Shown: positions 22,629 through 34,421 of the stretch, piece by piece | Layout: every line of letters starts with the position of its first letter | Numbering within the stretch: the first letter of the stretch is position 1 | Source: Bryum argenteum | Lineage: Eukaryota > Streptophyta > Bryopsida > Bryales > Bryaceae | Direction: 5' to 3' | Length of the DNA stretch: 64,000 nucleotides | Assembly (NCBI GenBank): GCA_037043015.1 | Contig: CM073321.1 | Location: 20,581,001-20,645,000, forward strand | Made by a program: the position numbers and the translations under genes | The notes under the pieces: model-generated | Database searches by the model: none | What the model saw: the letters and a program-made list of their open reading frames with translations, nothing else | Told to the model about the DNA's origin: nothing

Positions 22629-25568
22629 CTACTCCTCTCCACCGTCAAACCGCTCAATACTCTGTTTGATGATGTCGATTTGACGCTCCGATAATAGAAT
22701 AATCAGACGCCGAGAGCCAAGCTTTGCACTTGATTTCCATGACGTAAAAATAACATCAGCATGAAGCCATTCCGGCATGTGAGTGTCTTCAATTGTCCAT
22801 TTGAAAGTATTCTTCGTATCCCAACCAGCATAGGTTTCCTGAACAACACTACTTTTTGATGCAGGTTGAGAATATTGCATTTGAATACAGCCTGGATAGT
22901 TGTCATCAACATTGAAATCAGTTAAAGCCCTAGCAATCCAGAAAGGACAAGCATCCCCATTGACTGGACGTAGAGCTACAAAATATCCAGCAAAAACATC
23001 TCGACCAACCGGAAATGACTCCCTTGGTCTATCGCACAACTGTCCGATAAAATGCGGATCACGCCCATATTCCTCTCGCAATTCGCTCGTATTTAAGAAT
23101 TCTCGTGTCGCACGTACTCGAGTTAAAGGCCAACACCCATTCTTCAAAAATGAAGACATTTCTATAGGCTCAACCAACACAAGGTTCACAGCTCGCCAAT
23201 AGCGAATAACAAATTCATGACGCCGACAAAATTCTCCAGATATGTCCTCTGCACATGAAGTCTCCCACATCTTAATAAACCCTCCAATGCCTTTTACAAT
23301 GTCATCACGGTTCTTCATGGGAATGGGCGCCAAAGGTTTCATCTCACCTGTAGGTAACAATGGTTTTCCTGTACTTTGGTCCTCTTTCCACAATTTTATA
23401 CATCCATTAGTAGAAGGTAACCACTCATTGTCTGTGCATAACATCTTATACTGCATCATGGGCCATCCATTGTCATGCTTGTAAAACTTGAATTGATGAC
23501 CCTCCGAATGCCCAATGAGAATTTCATATCTAGAACCAACGTAGTCTTTGATATAACCCTTGAAGTCAGGTATTTCCTCTATTAAATGAGAAATAACCGG
23601 CAAAGACTCTGCGTCCATAAATGACTTCATCAACTGAGGAAGTGTGAGAAAGTCATTCTCTTTGAGATTCATGCTCCAACGTCCAAAGAGGGCGTCAACA
23701 TCTTCGTGGGTATGTCCAACTAACAAGAAATTGACATATACTTCACGGAACACACCCATGTGTACCAGAAGAGACCGAAAGCAAAACATTAATCTATTCT
23801 TGTTGTCAGAAGCTGCGTTGTCTAGTTACACACGCAGGACGGGAGGTAGAGGCTCCGCCACCCCAGAAACTTCACTTTCAAGAAGAAAAGAGTTTAAACA
23901 CCCTTCTTTTCCAAACAATACAGCTTCAAATAAAGGCAAAGACCCTGGATTTGCGAATAATGATTTTGAATACGAGATTGGAACTCCTTCTAGATCTCGT
24001 AGAAGCTTTAATATTGATCTAAGAGTGTGATTGCAATCACTTGGATAAATATCGAGCCCATAATGAGCATACCGGACATGGCTATGCCAGTGCGCAATCA
24101 TGCCAGTCACAACAATCGGAAGCTTCATCAATGCATCATTTTCCTTTATTTTATGTGGAAATACAGGGCACGCAGTCTTTGCATGATCCATTTCCTCATT
24201 ATCATACAAAATACATCTCTCGGCCTCTGAATAGAAAGAGAATGATATCTATAATAATACTTCCGATGCGTTTCTTGATGATGCAATGTTCCTCTAGCTT
24301 CTTGATCCACATATTCTCTCCACATGAATCGGGTACCATTGACTTGATCATTGTCTCCATTTTGTCACAGGTTGAGCAACGAGCAAAGTTGTTTGCTGGC
24401 GCCTTCTTCGAGTACTCAGAAAATTTTGACCTCCTAATCCTGCTAAGTGTGCTTTGAGAAATGGACTTCAAGCCCAACCTCTCATTGATGTCATTAATCC
24501 CGGGTATGGCATCCTTCCATCTAAAGGATGACGACAAGGACCGTGACACAACCTTCTCACCAGATGTCAACATCTTCGTCCTGTGAGGCATATGATCAGC
24601 AGCATTGTCAATGAATGTCTTCAGAGTAGCTACCATTTGCTTACCATGCAATCGTGGTTTCTTCATACCGACATTGCCATGGTGGCGAGCACGTAGTCCA
24701 ACTGCAGCTTTTGCCTTCCTCTTGTAGAATGTTGAAATCGGAACTCCACTTATATGTTGCCATGCACGCGCGCAAACGTCGATGCCTTCAGTGGTTACCA
24801 TCAGGTGTCTGATGAAAACAATTATGAACATCTATCTTGAAATGTGACTTAAATTTAAAACCCAACGCCTTGTACATCTGCTTTTGGAGAGCCATAATTT
24901 TGTCTCGAGGGATAGGTTGGCAACGGTTTTTGCAACCAAGTTGACTGAATCTAACGTCAGGAGCTCCTCTTCTCTCTTGGTCCTTAAGAATCGTGAGTTT
25001 TGTTGTCCCAACTCATACGATCGCACCTCCTTTCTCTCTAGATGATCGCGGACATAAACAACGACGTTAAATTGATCAACTCGTAAATGATCAAGTAGTG
25101 ACCAACCCTCATGGATAGCATGGCTAAGCTTCCAACTCCTACTTCCATATATGGTCTCAGTAGGTACAAAGTCAAAATTCAAGCACTTCACGATTTGCAC
25201 AACTACCTCATCTTCACATACGGGCTCGTCATTACTCTGTAACATTCTTTCAGCGTCTAGAGTCTCACAAATGCCTTCACCAACAATGTCCCCTCTATCG
25301 TTGAGAAGTGTTACAAATTTCGTAACCCATTTATTTCTGGGTAGTCCATGGCAATCTTTTATATGATCCGGAAGAACAAGCTGGGAAGGGACATCCAAGT
25401 CCTATACGACCACAAACAAAGAAGAATTAGTACGAATGGATAAACTAAAGATAAAAATATATTAAGCAAAATTAGTAAATCCACTACCTCAGAAAAAAGA
25501 CGTTGACAATCTCCGTCGCCATCGGATTCACTCAATTCCATGAATGCCAACAATAAACACACAATCAT
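22629..25568 (-). pseudogene. Transposase-like gene with GHTHEDVD motif (DUF7869-like), broken copy 1
   Basis: On the minus strand the gene starts near 25568 or at MELSESDGDGDCQRLFSE, has an 86-bp intron (25487-25402, GT..AG), then a segment with NKWVTKFVTLLNDRGDIVGEG. A Cys-rich middle follows (FARCSTCDKMETMI), then DHAKTACPVFPHK, LDNAASDNKNRLMFCF and FLLVGHTHEDVDALFGRWS. The Asp and His motifs resemble a family of transposase-like proteins common in plants and animals that I recall as DUF7869; that name needs checking. The last frame (23789-22629, 386 codons) is long and ends in a charged tail. An in-frame stop lies just before LDNAASDN (near 23828), and frame changes occur around 24.2 kb and 24.83 kb, so this copy is dead. 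A second copy lies immediately upstream. Confidence 0.75.
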
Positions 25569-25825
25569 GAGTAATCATTGGTAAATTAATATCCCTACAA
25601 TCAGAAATGTGTATGACCATTGAGGAAATTGTATGGCCATCTAGCTTGACTCGAGCTAAATGGTCATGAAGATATTTGTTCATCACGCTAACCTTGAAGC
25701 ATTTCTAAAAGGAAGACCATGTAGCTCGAGAGTTATCCTCGGGTTTCTTAGGATCAAATTTAGGAAAGTGTAACTTTCGAATTCTACTCAGACAAGATGG
25801 CGAGACCATCTTCAAACTAAAGCCT
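25569..25825. other. Spacer between the two transposase-like copies, with palindromes
   Basis: It contains CTAGCTTGACTCGAGCTAAATGG near 25641 and GTAGCTCGAGAG near 25720, which are relatives of the 27-kb palindromic motif. No coding sequence was seen. Confidence 0.5.
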
Positions 25826-26776
25826 TCATTTTGCGGCGTTGATCTCCGGGATGGCACTCTTCCATTTCCACGTAGCGGGAAGAATCATGGATACAACCTT
25901 CTCTCCAAATTTTAATGTCCTTGTTCGGTGCGGCATGTGATCCGCAGAGTTCTCCAGGATGCAACGCAGGGTTGCAGTTGCCTGCGACGTGTGCTTACGC
26001 GGCTTAAGCAAAGACGAATTTTCATGGAGATGCGTCATGACGCCATCGGCGACGTACGTTTGAAACCGATGGAAGGTTGCCTCGTACACTCTAGCAATAT
26101 GTCTCTACGCAGTCAAGCAAACATCAATTCCCTCAACCGTGACCACCCTCTTCCCGTCAACATTCCAATGAACCTGCCTGTAAACGTCAAACTTCATGTG
26201 AAACTTGAATTGGTAGGTTGTTCCACTATACATCCACCATATATACTGGTGCAGCAAACTTTGCTTGAGACAGAATTGATAGACTCCTGAGTTAATAATC
26301 CTTTGGATTTGACGGATGTTTCACAAGGCGGGTTCCGAGCTATATTGTTGTAACGTCCGCTACGAGATGACTGAGGTCTCGCAAGAAGTGCAACACGAGA
26401 GTCATAATCGTGTCTTATCTCATGGTCTCTGAGACTAGCTCCATTATAGAAGACTTTATTGAACGGCCAAGCCTTGACTGAGTATCTCCACTCATTTGGC
26501 ACCACTGTGGCATCAAGGGTCTTCGAGATTTGAACTACGACTCGGGAGTGCCCAAGTGGACCGTTGCTACCGAGGACAAGATCGTAACTGATGCTGTGAC
26601 ATAGGCCCTCTGCTACAGGCCGACTCTCGTCACCGTAAAGGGTAACGAATTTAGTAGCCCAAAGACGCCAGGGGGTTACCATCACTGTTTGGAACGTTTT
26701 CCAACTCCATCAGTTGTACGACAACATACTCATCAGAGGAGTAATCACCAAGCATTTGAACATCATGAGCAACCAT
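25826..26776 (-). pseudogene. Transposase-like gene, truncated and broken copy 2
   Basis: This is a diverged second copy of the N-terminal half of the gene at 22629-25568, same strand. A start at 26776 reads MVAHDVQMLGDYSSDEYVVV, then WRLWATKFVTLYGDESRPVA (compare NKWVTKFVTLLND in copy 1), then VVTVEGIDVCLTA and NSADHMPHRTRTLKFGEKVV (compare NAADHMPHRTKMLTSGEKVV). It stops at about the middle of the protein, at 25826, so the GHTHEDVD half is missing. At least one frame change and an in-frame stop occur. The divergence from copy 1 is large, so this is not a recent tandem duplicate. Confidence 0.72.
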
Positions 26777-26837
26777 GGTTGAGACTGAAAAACCATCACA
26801 AACGCTAGCTTAGAAACAAAAGAATCGGTTGCGGTTC

Positions 26838-27116
26838 AACTTGAGTCGAATCGAATACTGTAATAACTGAACCTCCCCAATTTTATATATTCGTTAATTC
26901 GATGCAAAAATCAGAAATAGAAGGAAATCATTATGAAAAAGAAAAGATGTATGAATAGATTCAACTCGACTTGAGTTGAAATCTACGGAATAGTAATCCT
27001 ACAATAATTAAAACAGTCATTACCGTAGAATCTGGTACTCAAGATACTTAAGGCATTTTAAGTGGCACAAGCGTCTCTATGTGTTAAGAAGTACTCATAA
27101 AATGACACCAATCAAA

Positions 27117-27169
<53 letters not shown>

Positions 27170-27945
27170 TATTTAGTATTTGAGTTTATTTAGAATTAAG
27201 AGGGTTTATTAAATTTGCTTCTAGGTCAAAAATATATTTTTGAATTTAACTTGAGTTGAGTTGAATATCCACAAACATTTAAAGCGAATACATTGCACGG
27301 TTGAGTATATCTCTAACTATGTGAGATTTCTAATTTATCTCGAATGGAGTTAAATATTACTGGGGTGTTTAAAATATCACGTGGCGCAGCCGGAAATCCG
27401 CTCCGTGAATTTCAACTTGACTCGAGTTGATGACTCGATTCCGGAAAGAGATCATCTCCTCACGGATAAACCAGAGGACTTGATGATGTCCAATTCAACT
27501 CAAGTCGAGTTGAATATTAACACCCAGGGACATAACATTCTTGATTCTGTAAATATTATTGATACTTTACAAATATCTCTCCAATTATGTGAAAATTTAT
27601 ATTTAACTCGATTCGAGATAAATATTATTGGGCTGATTACAATATCAAGTGTTCCGGACGAATATCCACAGTCACCGTGAATTTCAACTCGACTCGACTT
27701 GAAATTCCACACCTATACATGGAGCATCCCCTAACTAATAATCCAATTGAAACTAGAAGATTTCCCATTTCAACTCGACTCGAGTTGAATATCAACACCC
27801 ATGGATATATCATTCCTGATTCTGACACCATGTCTGATACTTGATGAATTACAATTTAACTCGACTCAAGTTGAAATTGAACAGTTGAAAACTGACATCT
27901 ATAGTACAGAGATATAATTTCTACTCGACTCGAGTTGAAATTGTA
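26838..27945. repeat. Field of near-palindromic TTCAACTCGACTCGAGTTGAA motifs
   Basis: About eleven copies of a 20-21-bp near-palindrome occur, for example near 26961, 27246, 27409, 27491, 27602, 27681, 27766, 27853 and 27918, at 60-120-bp intervals in A+T-rich DNA. Each has arms TTCAACTCG and CGAGTTGAA around a 2-3-base centre, and variants keep the pairing approximately. Related motifs flank the two transposase-like copies to the left, so the field may be the subterminal region of that element family. Confidence 0.8.
27119..27168. repeat. (TA)n microsatellite
   Basis: About 25 uninterrupted TA units. Confidence 0.98.
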
Positions 27946-27960
27946 CACAGAAGACCAGTA

Positions 27961-28583
27961 TGCTTAAACATTCTCCCGGAAATATCGGCGGTATTTACGG
28001 ACCTCAAAACCAGCTAACACTCGATATTATACAGTGACGTATACGGTGCGGCGTGGACATCTTCCAATGAATGAGCATATATACAAGATATAATCCCCAT
28101 AGACACAAAAAAGTTATCCGCAACCCGTGGATAACGTGCATGCTATTAATAGTAAGTGTTGAAATACAGAGGAATTGTGCCTTGCACTCAATTTGCAAAC
28201 CACGCTCACCTGTGATTTGCAGATTTCAAAAGGAAAAGTAGGGCTCCCAACTGAAGAGGCGTGCACTATCACTTTGTGTGCTAACCACATCGTGCGGCCT
28301 GGGATAAATTGGCAACATCCTCCCAAGCCACTTCAAAAATACTTGAGTGCGAACCCAAGCAAACAAACAATAAGAAGGTGGAACATATAAACATCCACCC
28401 TCCACCTAAACAAAAAATGGGTCGAACTTGAAAACACAGAGAGGTCTTAGCAAAGCTAGGGCCTGAAAGGCCTTCTTTACTCGCTCCCTGCACCTCCAAT
28501 GAAGTCCCATTCATGATGGTGCACTAGCTCCTCACAAACAATCTCAATAAATAAGATTGTAAGTGAGAAAATACCGCTTCCTA
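27961..28583. other. Non-coding stretch left of the methyltransferase-bearing Ty3 fossil
   Basis: No accepted gene. It could include the 3' untranslated part or LTR of the element whose coding region ends at 28584, but I found no matching repeat on the other side of that element. Confidence 0.35.
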
Positions 28584-29090
28584 TTAGCCTCCTCCAGGTC
28601 TCCTCTGGCATCGTGGGCAGAGCCATCGATCAGTAGGGATGTGATCTAGAGGTGGTGTTAAACACTGCGTGTGCCAACCTGTCGAACAAACGTCGCACAA
28701 AATCATTTTAGCAGCCCCTTGCGCTCTCCCACACAACATACATTTTAAGTTAGCGGAAATGATGCTTAAATTGGGATCCAGGTTGCCATCAATGTTAGGC
28801 AAATGACAAGGTGCACAATTTCTTGCATGATCCTTCCAGATTCGTCCGTCGCGGCCTTCTAACTCCAACACACCCCTTACAAGCACCTTCTTCACTCGCA
28901 AGATAATCCTGCCTGCCGTCACGTCTAATGTAGTTGGTGCCGTCTGTTGCAGATACACAGAATCACCGGGCAAAAATCTTCGTAACCGTGGTCTGAAGCC
29001 GCCTCCACGAATAGTGGCATATCTCAAGGTGTCGCGATGTTGTGCGATAGCAAGGTTTTCAAATGCCACAGGCATGATTCGTTGAAACAC
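28584..29090 (-). pseudogene. Post-integrase tail with PHD finger (Ty3 fossil)
   Basis: The tail begins with an integrase C-terminal, SH3-like segment (PRLRRFLPGDSVYLQQTAPT; RIILRVKKVLVRGVLELEGR) and ends with a Cys4-His-Cys3 finger: CMLCG, then ILCDVCSTGWHTQCLTPPLD, then WLCPRCQRR. Spacing C-x2-C, C-x2-C, H-x2-C, W-x-C-x2-C is that of a PHD finger. It sits where chromoviruses have their chromodomain. PHD fingers commonly read the histone H3 tail, so a targeting role is the natural inference. Confidence 0.85.
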
Positions 29091-29102
29091 TTGTGCACGT
29101 GT

Positions 29103-29855
29103 CTAACATACCTCCGCCCATGTATCCGGATCATCCATCTTGACCACTGTCTGGAAATCCCGCCAAATTGAAGCTGATAGGACTGGATCCCTTCCATATA
29201 ACAAGAAGTAGGGAGAAAAGGAGGCAAAGGAGGCTTGTTTGCTGAAACGATAGCTCATTGCCAACCACGACAATTGCAGGTCCCAATCTCTCGTATGTTC
29301 CCGTTGTAGCCCATATTTTGTGAGTGCCCTGTTGACAGTCTGCACCATACGTTCCGCCAGACCGTCTGCCTCAGGATGATCATGAGATGTTGTCCTATGA
29401 TCAATAAACGTTTGTTCCAACAAAAGTTGGAACTCTCCCAGAAATTCTCGGCCTTGGTCAGTCAATACTTCCGCAGGTGCTCCAAACCGCATGAATACTC
29501 GATCAAGAAACGAATAAGCAGCTCCCTCACTGAATTTGTCAGAGAGTGCTACCAACTCAATCCACTTAGAGAAATGTTTAATCATAACCAACACATATTT
29601 ATTATGTCTCTTGGTGATTGGTAATGGTCCCGCAAAATCCAAACTCCATCGATAGCCTAGACCCATAATCGGCAACGGTTGCAATATGGGTGTAGGTGCA
29701 TTAGACGAAGCACGGACCCTGTCACATGCTTGACACTTAGCAACTATACGTTGTACGTCTATTTGCATACCTACCCACCAATATTGAGTTTGTAAGAGAC
29801 TGTAAGTCCTCTTTACACCAAAATGCCCCAACTCTTCGTGAATGTGAAGCACCAA
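29103..29855 (-). pseudogene. Integrase of the Ty3 fossil
   Basis: The zinc-binding HHCC region reads HIHEELGHFGVKRTYSLLQ and CQACDRVRA. The catalytic core shows WSLDFAGPLP, VLTDQGREFLGEFQ and ADGLAERMVQTVNRAL, the D,D,E pattern of retroviral-type integrases. It lies immediately upstream of the PHD-bearing tail. Confidence 0.9.
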
Positions 29856-30016
29856 CTTTTCTCAATCTTGTGGTCTAGGAACCACACGTTTTCCTCCATC
29901 TGACAAATTCTTGAGCAGATGAGCCCCCTCCCACTCAAACCGTTTGGCTCGCTGCAGGATCCGGTCTCTCTTTTTAGAGGTGACAACATGTGTCAACACT
30001 TTATGCTTCAAATAAT

Positions 30017-30706
30017 CTAGAACTGCCACATCTTCAAAATATCTTGAGCGCCCCCAGACTCTTCTCTGTCTTCTGGTTGTTTAAAAAGATCATCAACTGA
30101 GTCTCCATTCTCCGCCAGTAAACTCAAGCACATGGACGCATGCCATCCCGAAACTTCTTCCTCATCTTCTCCAACGTGCCATCGTGCTCCAGTAGAATCC
30201 ACTTGGCTTGGACATGGATTTCTACTCAACCCATCCGCATCCATATTCACCAAACACAATCTATGCACCACCTTAAATTCGTATTCTTGAAGCATTAAGG
30301 CCCACCTCGCAAGTTTACCGGTTAACTTGTCAAATTCCATTAGCCGTTTTAGAAGTTGATGGTCCGTTACCAATAAGAATTCGCTCCCATATAAGTAACA
30401 CCAAAAATGGGCAATAGCCCATACTGCAGCCAAACATTCGCTTTCATATGAACTGTATTGTGCCTCTGCATTGTTGTTCGATCTGCTTGCATAAGCGACG
30501 ACAAACTCTTTTCCTTCATCGCCCATTTGAGTTAAAACAGCTCCAATGCCCAGAGTGCTCCAATCGGTGTGTAGTTGATACGATCTCTCCGGGATTGGCC
30601 TTCGTAATATAGGAGCAGATGCCAATCTTGCCTTTAACTCAACAAATGCTGCTTCTTGCCCGTCTCCCCACAACCATTCTTGATCATTTCGTGTAAGCAT
30701 TGTCAA
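30017..30706 (-). pseudogene. RNase H of the Ty3 fossil
   Basis: Typical Ty3 RNase H text: LHTDWSTLGIGAVLTQMGDE, VVAYASRSNNNAEAQYSSYE, CYLYGSEFLLVTDHQLLKRL, RWALMLQEYEFKVVHRLCLV and NMDADGLSRNP. Confidence 0.9.
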
Positions 30707-30722
30707 AGGTTTGGCTATACGA

Positions 30723-31625
30723 CTAAAGTTTGCAACAAACTTTCGATAATAGTTTGCTAATCTTGAAAAGCCCGTAATCGGCTAACATCTTTTGGTCTTG
30801 GAAAGCTTGCCAATGCCTCCACCTTGCTCTTCCACCAAGACCTCCTGGATAAATCATATGTCCCAAGTATTCAACTTGAGAATAAAAGAAGGTGCACTTA
30901 CTAGGGTGCAACTTTAACCCATGTTCTACCGAACAGTTAAAAACCATAGCAAGATGTCCCCGATGTTCTTGCGCATTGTCACAGAAGACAAGGATGTCAT
31001 CAATGTAACATTGCACAAATGGCAACCCAGCAAGTACTCGATCCATCACCCTCTGAAACTCGGCAGGTGCGTTTTTTAGTCCAAATGGTAGAAACTTCCA
31101 TTGATATAATTTATTCTTCCCAAATTCGTTTATACCCCAAAATGCCGTCTTACGTTTGTCTCCATCCCGTACTGGTAATTGGTGATAACTAGATCTCAAG
31201 TCAAGGGTACTGAACACTCTTGTATGCCCGATTGCGTCAAATATTTCTTCAGGTGTTGGCATTGCATATCAATCAGACTTAGTTGGCTTGTTGATCGGCC
31301 GATAATCTCCACACATTCGTTTTTCCGTCCAATTGCCAAATATATCTTTCTTGGAAGGCATCACGGTAGCAGATGCGTACTCCCCCTTAGATAACTCTAC
31401 CAACTGAGCATCAAACAATTCCTTAGTACGTGCCTTGATTAATTCTCTTTCCGCATCACTATACCGATAACGTTGGCGAAAAATAGGGGCATCATCCATC
31501 AAGTCAATTCGTACCTCTTGTCCTTTAAGGGCTCCCAAATCATTTAGTCCATATGCAAAACAATTCTTGAATTGCTTCAAGAATTGTTGCTCTTCGTGCC
31601 GTTCCACTCCCCCTTCAAGTCCCAC
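30723..31625 (-). pseudogene. Reverse transcriptase of the Ty3 fossil
   Basis: Visible blocks are VRIDLMDDAPIFRQRYRYSD, VMPSKKDIFGNWTEKRMCGD, VFSTLDLRSSYHQLPVRDGD, QWKFLPFGLKNAPAEFQRVM and FVQCYIDDILVFCDN with the YIDD polymerase motif, followed by YLGHMIYPGG. Order and spacing are those of Ty3 reverse transcriptase. Confidence 0.9.
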
Positions 31626-31787
31626 ATTAGGCTCTCAATTGTCGGGTGTCAATGGTGGCTTGTCCTCCTTTGGAGTGGAGGGCACTTTCCGTCGTTGCTA
31701 GGCAACCCCTCCGAGCACAGAGTCTTCTTCTGTGCCCATCATATGCGCCTCTAACGGTGTGATAAATTTTTCATTTCCCCATAATCT

Positions 31788-33277
31788 CTAAGGGTGTATT
31801 GCCTCTCTTCCTTCGCCCCCAGCTACCTCATTAGCCGCCCCCGGCTGAGGTAGATTTAAAAGAGAAGCTCTCATGGAAGCATATGAGTGTATAGATGGTG
31901 TAATTGTAGCTAAGCGACGCTGGTCCGCAGTTACAATAGCCAAAATCCAAGTCAAGCAATTCAAGTCCATCGCTCGACCAATGAGCATTCTTCTTTGATA
32001 CTCGAAGATAGAATTATCAAACAAGTGAGTTGTTCCTGAAAGAAAACCCATAACCCTTTCTCGTTTATCAGCATTTGGTTCTTCGGTAACATACTCAGTG
32101 CCACTCATGTCCAGGATGGTACCAGGTCCATCTCCACGAAATGCGTAAGACTTCGAAAAACCCACGAACGTCGGCAATGCTCTACGAGGCTCTCCAACTA
32201 TGTTGACCACCGCGTAAGGAGGTTTGTCGGCCCATCTCACATCCCGTGGGCGTCGGTGAGGATCCAAAATATCTTGGACAAACAACTCAGAAGGTCGTGA
32301 GGTGTTTTCATACACACTTTGCAAAATAATTGCCGGAATCAAGTTGGTCCACTATTGGCGTGCCCGATGGGCTCGGAAACCAATCTGAGCTGCATCCAAA
32401 GTAATAGAAGGTCCAAGTATTGCGTGGATTTCTCTTCAAATTTCTCTTCAAATTTCTCTTCAAATTTCAAATTTCAAATTTCAAATTTCTCTTCAAATCT
32501 CTTCAAATTTCTGCCTTTAGACTGTAAACTGACCGGCACATTCTCAATAATATAACCCGGACCAGTAGTCTGTATCCCTTGAAGAGTTTGTAGAATTTGG
32601 ATGAGCTCATGAAAACATGCACTGCGTGTGTCATGGAGTCCGTTTTGGTTGCCTGCCATTGAGAGTCCTTGATACGGCCATCCTGCAATGATCAAGTCCA
32701 TCGGCCCATGTGTACATAGTTGTTGGGCGTCTACCAATCGAACATCTTGTGCTAGTGCAGTAAATGAGTTGGTAGTGGCCTCCAATGATAATAAATTGGG
32801 GTAACGGCATTGGAGCTTGGCGACCCTCTGAGCCACATGATCATTGTCCACATATAAATATTTGCGGACTTTGATTCCGGCTTGTAATGTTGCAGCAAGG
32901 CCCGTGCCAATACCATCGAATAACTCCGATAAACATACTCCCGAATGTGGAAATTGCCAAATAAGAGGTGTAGTCACCAATGAAGAATGAATCGGTAATT
33001 GCTCAACGCCCGCAGCTTTTTGGACTGTGGAAGGTAAGACATTCGATACCTTAGTCAAAGTTTGGTTGGCGTGCTCCAACAGATCGGCCGTAGATTTCCA
33101 TATTGCGGTAGCATTATGGACTTGGTCCAAATGGCTGCTTCGAGAAAGAGTAACAAGCGAATGTGACGGAGATGTGTCGGGCTTGGTCGTCGCCTTGAGA
33201 TCGAAGTCGTTAGCACTACTAGCCATAGCAAATGCCACATAGTGACTATCGGAATCTCGTATAAACCGTGCAGGCAA
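31788..33277 (-). pseudogene. C5-cytosine DNA methyltransferase domain within the Ty3 fossil
   Basis: The minus-strand text contains the cofactor-binding block CLSELFDGIGTGLAATLQAG, KYLYVDNDHVAQRVAKL, the motif IV neighbourhood DLIIAGWPYQGLSMAGNQNG, and the motif VI block GYIIENVPV. C-terminal blocks follow (RERVMGFLSGTT; RRMLIGRAMDLNCLTWILA) that match motifs IX-X of eukaryotic DNA methyltransferases. It lies between the protease-like region and reverse transcriptase on the same strand. The family transfers methyl groups from S-adenosylmethionine to cytosine C5. An N-terminal extension (33277 to about 32950) has no domain I recognise. Confidence 0.85.
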
Positions 33278-33304
33278 GATAGCCTGACGACCATCACTAG
33301 CTTG

Positions 33305-34406
33305 CTACCCTAGCCGATATGAGGCTGTCTCATTCCAAAAATTGAGCGTAAAACCCATAGGGTACAGTACCATAGCTCCAACTAGTACGTCATATGATGT
33401 CACGGGAGTGATAATAGCCTTCACTTTAATTGCAGCTGAGTTCAGGACGTCTTCAGGTTGGAGTCGTAACAACAATGGTTGGGAAGTGATACCCGTAGCT
33501 TTCTCAGACCCGCCCATAGAGGTGTTAATAGTAAAGGGACATGGTTCTAAAGCTCCTCCATGTAAGTCCAACACCTCAATGGCCGCCTTGCCCAACATAA
33601 GCGGTTGGGCCTCGGAATCCAATAACACCCGTTGTGGTACAAATACTTGACCATTAAGGCCTATAATTTGCAAAACACTACGTTTATTATCCACCACAAC
33701 AACACCTGGTGTTACGGAAGCCCTCTCAATGGCCGGCCTATGTGGCATAGTTTGAATACGTGCGGCTGCTACAATACAAATTGTCTCCTTCCATAAGTCC
33801 ACTATTGGTATTGACTGTTGCAACGCTCCTACCCACCATAGGTGCAGGAGAGCGCATGCTAGAATTTTTGCACATTGCGGCTGCAGTCTCCAACACCGAG
33901 CTAATGTTAACTCCAAGTGCTTTGACGACTTCAGCAGAAAATAACGGAGTTTGACACACAATGGTTGCAGCTTCGGAAATATTGTCTTCTTGTGCACGTA
34001 TAACCCGAGGTCTATACTGTCCATGTGTTGGAACCAACTCCACGTCCTCTAGAACAAATGATGCTGGAAGTCTTACTTGTTGTTGTGCTTCTCCAACTTG
34101 TGGATCAAGGCCACTGGTAGCTCCACATGGTATCTCTTGGTGAGCTTGAGCCCGAGTTGTAACGTAGGCTGCCTCTGCGAGAGCACAAAACAACTCGTCC
34201 CAAGCTCCATAATACGATGGAGCTTGCCCTTGCTCAGCTTCAGACACCTCCTTAATCTTCAACGCTGCCACAATTGAAGCTCTACTAGTCATCGGCATGG
34301 CCGACCTTTCTCTCGCCAAGTTTACTGCAATTGAGTCAGTAGAAAGAAAAACGAACTCCAACGTAGGTGGAGTTGCAGATGGTAAACTCAAAACTCTCGC
34401 CCTCAC
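33305..34406 (-). pseudogene. Protease-like region of the Ty3 fossil
   Basis: The segment VFVPQRVLLDSEAQPLMLGK, followed by VTSYDVLVGAMVLYPMGFTL and FWNETASYRLG, resembles retropepsin-type proteases of Ty3 elements. The upstream part (34406-33750) is hydrophilic, with no recognised motif. The position between gag and pol supports the call. Confidence 0.65.
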
Positions 34407-34421
34407 GAGTTGCTTCAGCTT

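Noticed and set aside
24041-24457. 138-codon plus-strand frame
   Set aside because: Antisense shadow of the GHTHEDVD-type transposase-like gene.
32319-32555. Plus-strand frame with Asn-Phe-Ser-Ser repeats
   Set aside because: Caused by a short TTCAAATTTCTC tandem run; antisense to the methyltransferase region.
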